Source: Pohlia nutans (Eukaryota > Streptophyta > Bryopsida > Bryales > Mniaceae). Taken from it: a stretch of DNA of 64,000 nt. The notes under the pieces were generated by a model. The model had not been told where the DNA came from. It made no database searches and worked only from the letters and a program-made list of their open reading frames with translations. Position numbers and translations under genes: made by a program. Each line of letters begins with the position of its first letter. Position 1 is the stretch's first letter. Positions 36,538 through 48,152 of this stretch are shown one piece after another. The stretch lies in assembly GCA_022496805.1 (NCBI GenBank), contig CM040092.1, positions 193,555 to 257,554 of the forward strand. Direction: 5' to 3'.

Positions 36538-36878
36538 ACTTTGGTGGCCATTTTGTCATAGTAGAATAAGTTCTTTAAAAAATCTTTGGACTAAGAAAAG
36601 TTGGGAAATCAAGGTAGGTGTCATCTCCAAAAATCCGTTTGTGATTTTAAGCCTCCAGTCAAAAGTTATAGACAAATTTCAGAGTGGTGTAGCAAGGAAT
36701 ATTTTCTTTGATATTTTCAAACACCCTCTCTGAATTTTGTCTATAACTTTTGACTGGAGGCTTAAAATCACAAACATATTTTTGGAGATGAAACTTAACC
36801 TGATTTCCCAGTCTTTCTTAGTCCAAAGATTTTTGAAAAAAGTTATTTTACTATGTCAAAATGGCCACCAAAGTATAC
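36538..36878. repeat. Long imperfect hairpin inside the CACTA element (~155-bp arms)
   Basis: The arm at about 36538-36693 (ACTTTGGTGGCCATTTTG ... TAAGCCTCCAGTCAAAAGT) pairs with about 36724-36878 with few mismatches around a short loop. A transcript would form a long double-stranded RNA. Confidence 0.85.
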
Positions 36879-36947
36879 TGAGTTCCAAAACATCGAATTG
36901 TAAGTGTATATGTAAAAAAAAATTATGTTTTGTTCATCAAATTCTAA

Positions 36948-37075
36948 GTATGTTGAGTTGGTTAGAGTGTTAAGTAATAAACGTGAGGTCTCGAGTTCAA
37001 ACCCGAGTGACAACCGTGGTGGTAAAGCTTGGCTGCCCGAAAAATCCGGGTAGTAAATTTTATTTTATTTTATTT
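36948..37075 (+). mobile_element. tRNA-derived SINE relic nested in the CACTA element
   Basis: An A-box-like GAGTTGGTTAGAGTG at 36955-36969 is followed after about 25 nt by a B-box GAGTTCAAACCC at 36993-37004, then a tRNA-unrelated body and a T-rich tail of TTTTA repeats. This is the layout of a plant SINE head and tail. It is not a tRNA because the acceptor and anticodon arms do not fold. Confidence 0.6.
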
Positions 37076-37204
37076 TTTCCGGTGACCAGATCAACAGAAA
37101 CTATCAACAGATTTCTGTTGATGGATGACTAGAACAACACGACCAAATCAACAGAAAATATCAACGCTTCTCTGTTGATTTGGACGCTGAATTTTCTAGT
37201 AGTG

Positions 37205-38592
37205 TGAACTTAGTTCAACAACCAACCATGTCTCAAATTTTGCACCTTATCCTAGTTGCACGACACAAACCCGTTGAAATGACTCAATTAATATTGATAA
37301 GGAAATATCAAGAAAATGCAGGTAATATTTGATTTTCCACAGTTAACTTTCTTTGTCCATATTGCCCGCAAAAAATCTCCAAACAACTAGTTTTGTATAT
37401 TGAACCATACCAGTGGATCATAAAGTACAAGCCAATCACAGTGAACTCTTGCCTCTAGTTGGTAGGAGTTTCAACCCCTCAGAACGTCAAAACAAAATTT
37501 GTGTCAGAAAGCTACTTTTCAAAAACCCTATAATAAAATAGATAGAAATGCACAATACAAATTCAAACCACATTTATATTGAAGCAAGGTAGAGAAAACT
37601 AGGAATAACAATATCATTCAACTTAAAACTACAAAACTTGCATGATCACATCATCTTGACAAATTCACCTAAGAAATCTCATTCATGTCCAACCTGCGTA
37701 AGTTCTTAAAATCATGTCACATAACGAAAAGCCTTCAGTTACTTGCTCATTTGAAAAACCTATCATCCTTTGTTAAGTGAGCAAGCAAGATTTGACAAGA
37801 TGACAGGTTTGTGCCCAAAAGAATGAACTGTTGACATGAAAAAAAGACTTAATATTGATAGATATAAAAAAAACTTCATATTAATAGATATAAAAAAAAA
37901 TTGATATTGATAAATAGAAACCTAAAATAGAGAAGCTCTCTAACCCTATATCTAATGCCCATGATTCTTTTAGGAAAAATAGAGGAAACTAGATTGCTAC
38001 TGAAAAAATCCTTCCAAGATTGACATCAAGAATTGGCTGCGACGAGATACTTAGGGCTCTAGTTTGTACATTGAGGTATTGGTCCGGGGCATTGGATGGT
38101 CATTGGAAGTGGAATTGCTTGGCCAATGCTGCACAAGGCTATAAATTGCACATGAAATTGCTCCATGCAACCATTCAGTGCCGTCCTTGATTCTTTAGAG
38201 GCATAAATTTTGTGTAACAATAATCTTGGCTATCTTACAATCTTACAATACCCATTTACAATCTTAGCACTCTAAAACACACTAATTTACCCAATACAAT
38301 CATCTTGCATATTGTTTCATGACTATGCTAATGCCTAGAACCTTAGATCTATACAAATCCAAGTTTTTAGATTGTGCACCGGAATTAATGTCAAACTTTG
38401 GTGCTCTGAAATTGAGATTACAGGCCTAATGATGTAGCCTCACTTGTGTAACAAAACTTGCAAGCATAGATAGATGTGAACAACGATATGAAGCTCCTTT
38501 TCACTTAGTAATAGAAGTAGGGCAAAAGGTTATCGGAACATTAAAGCAATTGGAAAGCTGACAGCTGAGGAGCAATGGAAAGAAATAAAGAC
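37205..38592. other. AT-rich intergenic sequence
   Basis: No gene recognised. Direct repeats of TTGATA/ATATAAAAAAAA near 37850-37920. Confidence 0.5.
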
Positions 38593-38717
38593 TTATTGTA
38601 TTGTTGTACCATGTATGAAGTGATAAGCTTGGAGAGTCATATCACTTCATACATTTCTTCTCAATTGAGATGAAAGAAGAGGCTTATCACTTCATACATG
38701 GTACAACAATACAATAA
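38593..38717. repeat. Perfect 36-bp inverted repeat with 53-nt loop
   Basis: Positions 38593-38628 and 38682-38717 are exact reverse complements (TTATTGTATTGTTGTACC...). The loop repeats part of the right arm (ATCACTTCATACAT). It could be a small foldback transposon or a young small-RNA hairpin. Confidence 0.9.
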
Positions 38718-39379
38718 TCACCAAAGAGACGCCTAGGGGCATTGCACTACTACAATGAAATGACACTCGTTATATATAGGAGCCATGGACAATAAAAGCA
38801 TCTTTAGTAAGTTACAAAAAAAACAATTCAATAACCTTGGGTCTCAAAAAACCATTCAATCCCGTCACCAAATTGCCGAACAGTCAGAGTGCAATCAGAG
38901 TGACACTCTTTGAAAAACAATGGCTCTCCCGGCAATCACCGTCAGTATTCCAAACGCAAGTTGCACACCAATTCAAGCAAGCTGACTACAAACCCTACAC
39001 AAAGCAACCGACTACCAGCACCGCATAACACAGAGAGCTATTCAAAAAAATCAAATTTGTGCCGATCTTTTTAAATACTGTTATTCAACGAAATCGAAAA
39101 AAATTGGCAGCAAAATTCTTTATAGCATTTGTCTCTCCTTTAATAATTGAGAGAAGAGAGAGGTAGCCCACAAAGGAAGGCAGAAGAGGCAAGGCAAAGC
39201 AAAAAGAAACAAAATGTGATGTAGAGCACCAACCCAAGTTAGGAGTTGTGCAAACATAGCTGACATTGCAAAACTCAAGAATGCTACCTCCCAAGCAACA
39301 ACTCAACGGAATGCCATCCCCATAGAACTCTCATTGCCCGCGTCTTCTGGCTCCTTCTCCTTCCTGCTTGTAGTTGGCA
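38718..39379. other. Intergenic sequence with a possible CACTA-like terminus
   Basis: CACTACTACAATGAAATGACACTCG begins at about 38743 and resembles a CACTA end, but no partner end was found. The rest is non-coding. Confidence 0.35.
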
Positions 39380-41244
39380 CTTTTTGTGTAGAATGTGTTT
39401 TATTCTAAGCTTTTTAGGAATTTAAAAACATTTTACAAATTAAAAAGTAAAAATTGGTAGAATTGTATTCATAGATTCCAAAAAATAAACAAAAGTTAAA
39501 AATAGGTAAAAGTAAAGCAAGTAATTCTAAAAAGTAGAAATAATAAAGTAAAAGTAAAAGTAGGAAGATGAAAGTAAAAGACAAAGCAAAAGCCACGAAA
39601 ACAAAAAGAACGGAAAATAAAATAAAATAAAATAAATAAAAAATAAAAAATTGGAAAAGGCATGCGCCATTTCCAAACCGGTGTAGCCGTTTCTACAACT
39701 GCTACTTAAGCAGTTGTGGAACTGCTCAGAGCAGCATCTGCTCATCATTTTTCAACCTCTTGTAAACTTTCTCTGTGCAATTATAATTTCTTCTTCCATT
39801 AGTGCAATTTCTGTGTATCTTTGGCGTCGCAATTATCTCTTGTGCTCTGTGATAGTATAAAGTTAGTCGACTTGTTGTGAGTGTTGAGTTTGCAAGGAGT
39901 ACGGAGGTGTTCTGTAAACGAAATCATAGGCGCATTTAGCCCGTAACAAGCGTGAGGAGTGATTTGCCAGGTGTTGTGAAGGTCTTTTGGGGAAGAGGAT
40001 TTCCTGCATTTTCTTGGCGTGTAATTGAGGGCCGTGAGTCGGAGTGACGGCAAAATCAGCAAAGGTGAACGGAGTAACGAGGTGGACGTAGCGAGCGAAG
40101 ATTGAGTGATGCAAAATTGGCGCAGCGGTGAATGATTGCCGTAAGAGCATCGAAAGACGAAACAAGCGAAGGCCGATACAAGGGTTTTTACGCAGTTAAG
40201 GAGAAAGAAGTTTGGCATTCTAGTCTAGCATATACATAGGTTAAGGATAGGTAATTGTTTCGTTCTATTATTGTAGAATTAGTCTTAGAAAGTAGAATTC
40301 CAATGTATTCTTTGGAAAAAGAAAACCAATATATATATATAGTGTGCATGGGATGGTGGGGAAAGTGTACTAAGTAGATTCGAAAAAGTCTGATTCTAAA
40401 TATAAGACAAAAAAAAAACAACTAACATTAATTTCATAGTGGATTCATGAAATTCAATTTAATTGTATATTCTTTAAAGTAACTTGCAAAGTAAAAATTA
40501 AAGTAAAAATAACCCTATGTTATGAATGGAATCATAAACATAGTGTTATTTGATACTTTAGTATAACTTATACTTTTAGTACCAAATAAAAACACAAATT
40601 CTGTCTGTTTGGTTTTGTTTGCCTGGTGTTGGTTTTAGATTCACCACTATAGTTATTAGATCGTGTGTTATGAATGTAGGATTTTAACCGTGTGCTTGGA
40701 CCAATTGACCTAAAGATCCAAAGACGCAAAAATTTGGTAAACTCCCAAACCTTAGCATTGCATTCCATAACTGCCAGATAATTTGACCACTGCAAGACTA
40801 TTTGACCTTACAAATGCGTTTAGACATTTTTGTTCAAAGATCGACGATATAGGTTCAAAAAAGCAACTACGGGACCATTTGATCTAAACATAATTAACAG
40901 ATAAAGAAGGAATTATACATAAAGTGTTATCTTGGCATTTGACTAGGTGATAGAGCATAACAATGCATTTGACAATTTGACCAAACCTGACAATTTGACC
41001 AGACTCTTTGACCTCTTGATGGAATACTAGGCAAGACTGGGACTTCATTGTGTCACTGCATTAATGGACTGGCCACCAAATTGAACACCCTGGGAATAAA
41101 AGTGTTATTTTATTTTTTTAAACCAATTTCCTACTTTGATAGTGACTTTAGTCACACAACGATAGATTGATTAACCTTTCCTTTAAAAAGAACCCCTATA
41201 CTTAATTGTTCTTGTGTTTTGGAAATTGCAAAACTAGGTTAACA
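39380..41244 (+). mobile_element. Large LTR-like unit 1 (tRNA-Asp retroelement family)
   Basis: Made of an AGTAAA-rich tract (39480-39660), a promoter-like block with ACTTAAG and GAGCAGCA...TGCTCATC (39690-39800), GC-richer leader-like sequence (39840-40200) and an LTR-end module (40391-41244) that ends ACTAGGTTAACA. The same modules in the same order occur in unit 2. The LTR-end module also precedes the primer site at 19393. It is best explained as a solo or unpaired long LTR. No primer site follows at 41245. Confidence 0.6.
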
Positions 41245-41249
41245 TTGCT

Positions 41250-41600
41250 CCTACGTCTTGGCAACCAAAGATACAACCTCAATTCCCATAGTTGTAGCGT
41301 GATAGGTATTTTCCACTTACTAACATGGATAAAACTTCAAATTCCTACGCCTGCGGTGATGGGTATTGCCCAAGTGGACCAAGTGAAAGACAAAATAGAG
41401 ATACAATTGAAGTTGTGAAAGGTCTACCATGATGGGTATTGCCCAACCACACCAAAGACAAAACAGAGATCTACAACTTCAATTGCGAAAGGTCTACTAT
41501 GACGCATATTGCCCAGTCACAAACACAAGTATAACTTCATTTCATAAAGCTCTACCGTGATGGGTATTTCCCAACCCGCACTACCGCTTCAACAATGGCA
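41250..41600. repeat. Degenerate minisatellite, about five units of 56-74 bp
   Basis: The core TGATGGGTATTGCCCAA recurs at about 41297, 41353, 41427, 41497 and 41555, with intervening GACAAAA(T/C)AGAGAT and CTTCAATTGCGAAAGGTCTAC phrases. Confidence 0.8.
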
Positions 41601-42870
41601 ACCCATAAGCGTCCACTCTACAATTACTGGGTCAAAACTCATAAATTCTTCACATTTTCAAATACATTATATTTTGTTGACGGTAAATTAGTAATTACCG
41701 GTAGCCTACCGATCTGGATTTTTTACTACTCCGGTAAAATTCCAAGTTACCACAGGAAGTAGATCTAGGAAAACACTTTTTTACGGATTTGACCTAACGG
41801 TCAGATGTGGTTGTACTTATGTACATAAGCAATGAAGCCAAACTCATTGGCACGGTCCATTTTCCAAGATATATTATTGTTTTGTTTTCCTTCCTTTCCT
41901 TTTGATATCTTGCCTACCGAGTAAGTTCCTTCCGGATACTTATACTTGATGATTCCAGTCCTGATTCTACTACCGTGAGGAGTTACCGACTGAGTCCCGG
42001 TAATGTTCTTGTTTGCTTAGTATTTCCAGATCCTTTAGTTTCTGTACTTACAACTAGCTTTTTTCTTCCTACCGGTAGTGATTACCGAGCAGACGGTTAT
42101 AAAGAGTAGCTACCATATTTTCCGAGTACATCTCATATAAGGTATTCATAAACCGATTTACCGTGATTTTTCATAAATTTTTACATAAAAATAATTTTTA
42201 TTAGATTTTTCAAAGTATTTTTTTTTTCGTAAAAATCACAATAATTACAAAATGTTGAGAATAGTATGAATTTTTTAGGGACAATGTGTATAATTGTGAT
42301 GCACAACAATGTGTAGGTGGCATGCTTCTTGAGCTTCCATAAATTAAATTGGATAGAAAAAAAGATTGTGCAATGTATATTGGAATTTTTGGGTTTGTAG
42401 ATATAAAGTGCTATATAAAAAGTTAACGCAATTTTAACAATTTTGAAGAATGGTAAATTGGACTACAAAGTAAAAAATAGCCCCCATACTTTCATGGTTG
42501 GGACTGTTTTCACTTGAAATTAGGAACCATGTGAAAATCAACTTTTCATTAGAAAATGACCAAGTGAAACGTCACCCTACGAGGCTCCTCGCACACTTAT
42601 GGTTTAAAGGTCCAAAAAGCCCAAATTGACCTTCATGTTCTTTACAATAGTTTTGAATTGGTCTTATTACACTTCCTTTCATTCAAATTCATTTGCCATT
42701 TGATCTATACATGCAATGTTCTTCATTGATTCCAATGATATAAAATCTTGTTCTACCTTAATAATTTTTTTCACGCTATGATCAATTGAATAAATCATTT
42801 TGTAGTTAGACTTTTTAATAGGCTATGATGTTAGTTTTAAAATTCATAAACAATTTGACATATTTTGTAA
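41601..42870. other. Non-coding sequence rich in TACCG/CCGGTA motifs, then AT-rich
   Basis: Between 41680 and 42170 the core TACCG or its complement occurs a dozen or so times. No gene recognised. It lies between the two LTR-like units and could be internal retroelement sequence. Confidence 0.4.
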
Positions 42871-42879
42871 ATTATAATT

Positions 42880-45800
42880 CCTAAAATGATAGAATTAGAT
42901 GCATTTAATCCAAAAAGTAGGAAAAAGTTAAAAAGAAAGTAAAAGTAAGTGTAGAAAATCTAAAAAGAAAATACAGTAAAGTAGTAAAGTAATAAAGTAA
43001 AAGTAAAGTAAAAAGAAAAAGAAAATAAAAATAAGAAAAGATTTGAAAGGATAGATTTGAAATAAATAGATTTGAATAGAGTTACAAGTGTCGCTTTGTA
43101 CCGGCACTTGGCCGGTACTTAAGGTAGTTGAAAAACTGCCTGAGCAGCAGTTGCTCATCGTCCTCAACTCTTTGTAAAAAAATTCTCTGTGTGCAAATAT
43201 ATTCTTCTTGCATCTGTGTAATGTGTGTGTATTCTCTTGTTTTCTGCGTCTTCATTTTTTTTGTGTGCTCAGTTAAGTGTGATTGTGAGTTTGAGGAATT
43301 GTTCTTTGTGTTTGCGGTGGTTTTCTTTGTGTCGCTGTGAGAGCGTATCTTGTGTATATTGTTGAGATCTGGTGTGTTGGTCACTGTGGTGACCAATCTG
43401 TACGTGAAGTGCCGAAGTGATCGAGATTTGAGCGCAGGAGTACAGTAACTGTGAGACTGAGGGTTACAGTACGGGAGTTTGAGAGAAAGAACCGTGTGTG
43501 AGCGCAGTGTGACGAGTGCAGGAGCGGGGTGATTACGGTACCTACAGAAGTTTTTTTTTTGAAGCGCTGAAAAACTATACGAGTTTGGGTATACCGGTGA
43601 ATTGCTGGAGTTGGATTGCTTGAGTATAATCACTGGTACAGGGTTTGTGAGTGTTTTTGTGAGCAATTGAATTGAGTACGGTGGTGTGAGCAGAGGTGTT
43701 TTTGAGTGAAAATCAGAACCTGTGGCAATTGACTCATTGGGTAAGAGTACCGGTGATAGTTTTTAACTGCGAATGATGTACTGCCGGTGTTGAGGGTGAC
43801 TTGTTTTTAGATCGGGAGTTTTGAGCGACGATAAAAATTTATTTTATTTTCTTACGGTGAGTATTGTGAGCGGTGTGTAAATCTCACTGTCAGTGTGAGA
43901 GTTTGCGAGAGAAAGAGAGAACGCCGTGACGGTGCAGGTTCATCGGCCGTGGACGCAGGAGCGGAAGGGGTCGGAGTATTTGTTTCGGTGAAGCCGGCCT
44001 CTGCCATTGCTGGAGTATCGACACAGCGTATGGTTCCAAATTGCTGGGGTCGGGTGTGTGAGCTGTGAGCGCCGGGATTTCTGAGTGTGAGCAGTGTGTG
44101 AGCGGAGGCTCAAAGTATCGCAAAGCACATGAAATTTACGGAGTAAGTGTGAAGCCGTGAGTTCTGGGAAGGCTGTGAAGCAGTGGTGCCGGTGTTGAGT
44201 GACGACACGATCCGGAGCTGGTGCTGCAGCAGCGAGCGTCTTCAAATCACGGTTAGCTAGGGTTTCGTTTTCCTTAAGCCTTTGCATCTTGAGACTGCTT
44301 CGTTATTTTTTTTAGGACAGCTGTGAGAGTTGTTACTGTAGGTTGTGTTGTTCATGAGAAGAGGAAAAAGCATAACTGCAAGAGTGAAATCGTTAGAGTG
44401 ATGCCGTAACACTGTGGACAGTTTGGGTTAATCTTCTTGTATGCATCATCTCTTCGTTGAGAGTGCTGAGGCGTTTTGTTTGACCTAACTGAAGAATGAA
44501 TTGACCAGTAAAAAATTGGTTTCTCTTTTGGTGCATTAAGAAGTGAGAGTACACACAAACTGAGATAATTTAAGCTTGGTCTTACTGTAGTAATATGAAT
44601 GTGAGAACCTGAGATCTTGTCAAGTTTTCAGATTATTCTTAGAAGATGAGAAGTTGACCAGGGTGGTTAATTTGGTTTTGACTGTACTGCCCATATTTTG
44701 GACATTGGGAATTCAAGGTCTTTTGGGTCAATTTGACTGATGATGAGCATGAGAGCATGAGATATAAAATTCTCACTCACTGTCCTTCAAAGCTACATCT
44801 CTTGCTTGGCATAGTTTGTTGATTTTATGATATGTTATCTTTCTTTAATTTCTGGACGTTACTAGCTCTGTGATCGGAAGTTCTGGAAGTACCGGTGAGA
44901 TCAGAAGGACTTGGTAGCAGAAAGAATCATTGTTAGGGTTAAGGTGTAATATACAGTGGGAAATTTTCAGGGTCAAGATTATCACATTAGGTTAAATTCT
45001 AAAAGAACGAAGAAGCCAGAATTGGACCTCCGGTTTTTATAGCAGTTTAGAGGAGGTTTTATGTGGACTTCCTTTTGTTTAAATTTGTTAATACATGCAA
45101 GGTTCTTTATTGATTGAAGTGATATAAAATTTAGTCCTATTTAAATTATACTTTACATATTATGATCAATTGAAGTTGTCATTTTTAAAACCCTGAATCG
45201 ATCCACTATCCTTGATGGAGGGAGGGTGTTAAGATCTAGTGATGTGAGCAATAAGTTGATGGAATATATGCAGTCCTTTCAAGTGCTGGTAGGTGAGAAG
45301 TCAGTTGGTGGTAATTGATCATTCTTGTTGAATGTGTGTTGTATGACACAGGATGCTCTTTGTTTTGTTTTGTTTTGGAAAATTAATTATGAGCAGCTTC
45401 TCGAAACTTACAAGTTAATTGTAAACTTTGAACGACCAGGACCACAGTGACTGAGGGGTCTCATGTTTTCTTTACGGCAGCAGTATTGAGTAGGTTTAAT
45501 GTAGACTTGCTTTTGAACAATTTTAACCTAATTTTAATTTTTAGCAACACATGCAAAGTCCTTCACTGATTCCAAGGATATAAACCTTGGTCTTATGTGA
45601 ATTGTAATTTTTTTACAGTATGGTCATTTGAATTTGTCATTTTAAAACCATGAATCCTTGGTCCTTGAGAGGTTAAGGATTATAAACCCTAACTTTTTGT
45701 AGTTGAAAGATTTGTTTGTGCAGGATTTTACAAGGCTGGAAAGAAGAAGGTTTTCGAACAATAACAGTGATTTGTTAGTGCAGGAGTAGCAGAGGTTGAG

Positions 45801-47335
45801 CTAAAAATTAATTCTTAGTTGTATATCTTCTCTCATATGTTAGATTAGGGTTATTATTGTTGTTCATGTGTGTTTGATTCATTAAGCAGTATGCAAGTCC
45901 ACGTGTCCATTTTATCCATGTGTCACATAAGTTTGCTTGTATGCTAAAATTCTAGGGTTTTCGGTCGAAAAAGGTTGTTTGCAAATTAAAAGGGGGAAAT
46001 TAAATGCTTTCTTTGTATACTTTGAATGATTGACTTGCATACCTATTGGGTTCACTTCAATCAATTTAAGTGAATTGATTCATGACCTAAAATTATGCTT
46101 TTTGCCCATAGTTGTATTGATACATGCTTGGAGCACAATGATATGATGTAATCTTAGAGTTGTAGTCCACGGCTATAGGTCCACATTACACAAGTATAGG
46201 TTCCCTTGCACGGAATTAGGTCCCTTTACACGGCTATAGGCTATTATAGCAAGGCAATAGGGTACTTATCAACGGGTTTAGGTGTTACTATAGCACGGTC
46301 TTAGGTAATAAGTTTGAATGGTTATAGGGTTATTGTCTAAATATAAAATAAGACATGAGTCTTATGTTATGTTTTGTAGGCACTAATTGTGTAACATTGG
46401 ACAAATTGACCTAAGAGGAATAACTCAAACACCAAAAGACAAACTGTATTCTTAACATAAATATAAGTAAAAGATAAATAATTAACATTAATTTCATAGT
46501 GGATTCATGAAATTAAATTTAATTGTGTATTCTTTAAAGTAATTTAAAAAGTAAAGTTTAAAGTTAAAGTAATCCTATGTTATGAAAGAATCATAAACAT
46601 AGTGTTATTTAATACTTTAGTATAACTTATACTTTCATCGCAAAATAAAAACATAAACTTTGTTTGTATAGTTTTGTATGTCTCTGGGTTTGGTTTAGAT
46701 TTTAGTTTCACAAAGATAGTTATTAGATCGTGTGTCATGAATGTAGGATTTTAACCGTGTGCTTGGACCAATTGACCTAAAGATCCAAGGACGCGGAAAT
46801 TTGGTAAACACCCAAACCTTAGCATTGCATTCCATGATTGCCAGAAAATTTGACCACTGCCAGACTATTTGACCTTACAGACACGTTAGACATTTTTGTT
46901 CAGAGATCGACGAGATAAGTTCAAAAGAGCAATTACTGGACTATTTGACCTAAACATAAATATCAGATAAAGAAGGAATTATATATATATATTATACAAA
47001 ATATTATCTTGGCATTTGACTAGGTGATAGATCATGCATTTGACAATTTGACCAAACCTGACAATTTGACCAAACCTAACAATTTGACTAAACTATTTGA
47101 CTTCCTGATAGAATACTAGGCAGGACTGGGACTTCATTGGGTCACTGCATTAATGGACTGGCCATCAAATTCGATACCCTGGGAATAAGAGTGCTATTTT
47201 ATTCTTTAAAACCAAAAATTCTATTTTGATAGTGACTTTAGTCACACAACGATAAACTGCTTAACCTTTCCTTTAAAAAGAACCCCTATATTTATTTTGT
47301 TCTTGTGTTTTGGAAATCACAAAACTAGGCTAATA
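42880..47335 (+). mobile_element. Large LTR-like unit 2
   Basis: Repeats the module order of unit 1: AGTAAA-rich tract (42900-43080), promoter-like block TACTTAAGG...GAGCAGCAG...TGCTCATC (43120-43165), a long G/T-rich leader (43170-44300), then an LTR-end module (46449-47335) ending AACTAGGCTAATA. It is longer than unit 1 because of internal repeats, including blocks near 45095 and 45548 that also match 42708 (ACATGCAA(G/T)GTTCTT...TGATATAAA). No protein domains were found. Confidence 0.55.
46168..46337. repeat. Degenerate ~21-bp minisatellite, about eight units
   Basis: Successive units begin CACGGCTATAGG, CAAGTATAGG, CACGGAATTAGG, CACGGCTATAGG, CAAGGCAATAGG, CGGGTTTAGG, CACGGTCTTAGG, ATGGTTATAGG at 18-25-bp steps. 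Confidence 0.8.
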
Positions 47336-47767
47336 CATTTCAAATCTATGAATCTATTAGAATGTCCTTACATGATTAAGGGTTAATAAGTCAACCCTTC
47401 AAAATCTAAATGTGCTATAACTTTACTTATCAATGAAGGTCCATGTAGATTCACATAATGCACACAATGAAAGGTCTAGGAACTGTGGTCATTATTGAAC
47501 AGGTTTGTCTGAACTATCAAATTCATTTAAAGGAAAGTAGGTGCCTGAAACTTTAAAATTCATTATTTGAACACATTTGCCTAAACAATCGAATTCATTT
47601 ACTTTTTGATCAAATTCATTTGCCTTTTGATGTACACATATGCATTTAGCGATTGAATTGCGGATGCGACAATTCCTGGAGTTTCTTTTGACAGGTGAGT
47701 TTCAATTTTTTGTACAATTCTTTCATTAGAATTAATCTTGTGTAGATGTCATAATATGGTGTGATGT

Positions 47768-47793
47768 GGGCAATTGCAAGCTAAGGTGGACCA
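47768..47793 (+). repeat. Left terminal inverted repeat of the 10.7-kb transposon
   Basis: 26 bp beginning GGGCAATTGCAAGCTAAGG; pairs with 58463-58488 with one mismatch at position 5. Confidence 0.92.
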
Positions 47794-47977
47794 AAGTAGG
47801 CAAGACTCCATGTCCATAGTGTCCACCTGTAAGCGCAATTACGTGAGGATGCTTACCTGGCCATGTTTACCTAGCGCGAGAATATAGGCTCAGCGTCCGC
47901 TGCAATTAGAATAGTTTTGGATAGACGCGAACCCGATCATGTGGCTGCGAACCAGATCGCCCTTCTTGTGCCTAATC

Positions 47978-48152
47978 TGGTTAGGGTTTAGGGTTAGTCT
48001 TTCAACACCCTCGCGCTGGGATTAGACAGGGATTAGGGAGTTTCGATCGAGCTTGCTGCTGACGCATTGATGCTTAACGTCTTGCTGCATGGGTTGCACG
48101 ACGATGTTGTAAGGAGTGGATTTTAATTGCTCGTGGCGTCTGATTAGTGAAG
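47978..48152 (+). promoter_or_regulatory. Probable promoter and leader of the plus-strand transposon gene
   Basis: GGTTAGGGTTTAGGGTTAG at 47979-47997 contains telo-box motifs (AAACCCTAA in reverse), often found near plant transcription starts. It lies about 155 bp before the ATG at 48153. Confidence 0.45.

Larger units (their letters stand above)
35983..37204. mobile_element. Non-autonomous CACTA element (1222 bp)
   Basis: Starts CACTACTAGAAAAT and ends ATTTTCTAGTAGTG, the hallmark terminus of plant En/Spm elements, with a 3-bp TGA duplication (35980-35982, 37205-37207). Subterminal regions repeat the motif TGTTGATTTGGTC / GACCAAATCAACA in both orientations several times, as expected for transposase binding sites. 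It has no transposase and contains a long hairpin and a SINE-like piece. Confidence 0.93.

Noticed and set aside
36948..37004. Functional tRNA gene
   Set aside because: The acceptor stem does not pair and the T-rich tail fits a SINE.
38743..38767. Second CACTA element
   Set aside because: Only one end-like sequence, no partner end and no duplication found.
41250..41600. Regularly spaced repeats that might suggest a CRISPR-like array
   Set aside because: Units are degenerate, spacing is uneven, spacers are also similar, and the context is a plant genome.
43082..44287. Minus-strand frames of up to 194 residues
   Set aside because: The sequence is G/T-rich LTR leader; the frames are rich in Ser, Thr and Pro by composition and are not shared between the two LTR-like units.
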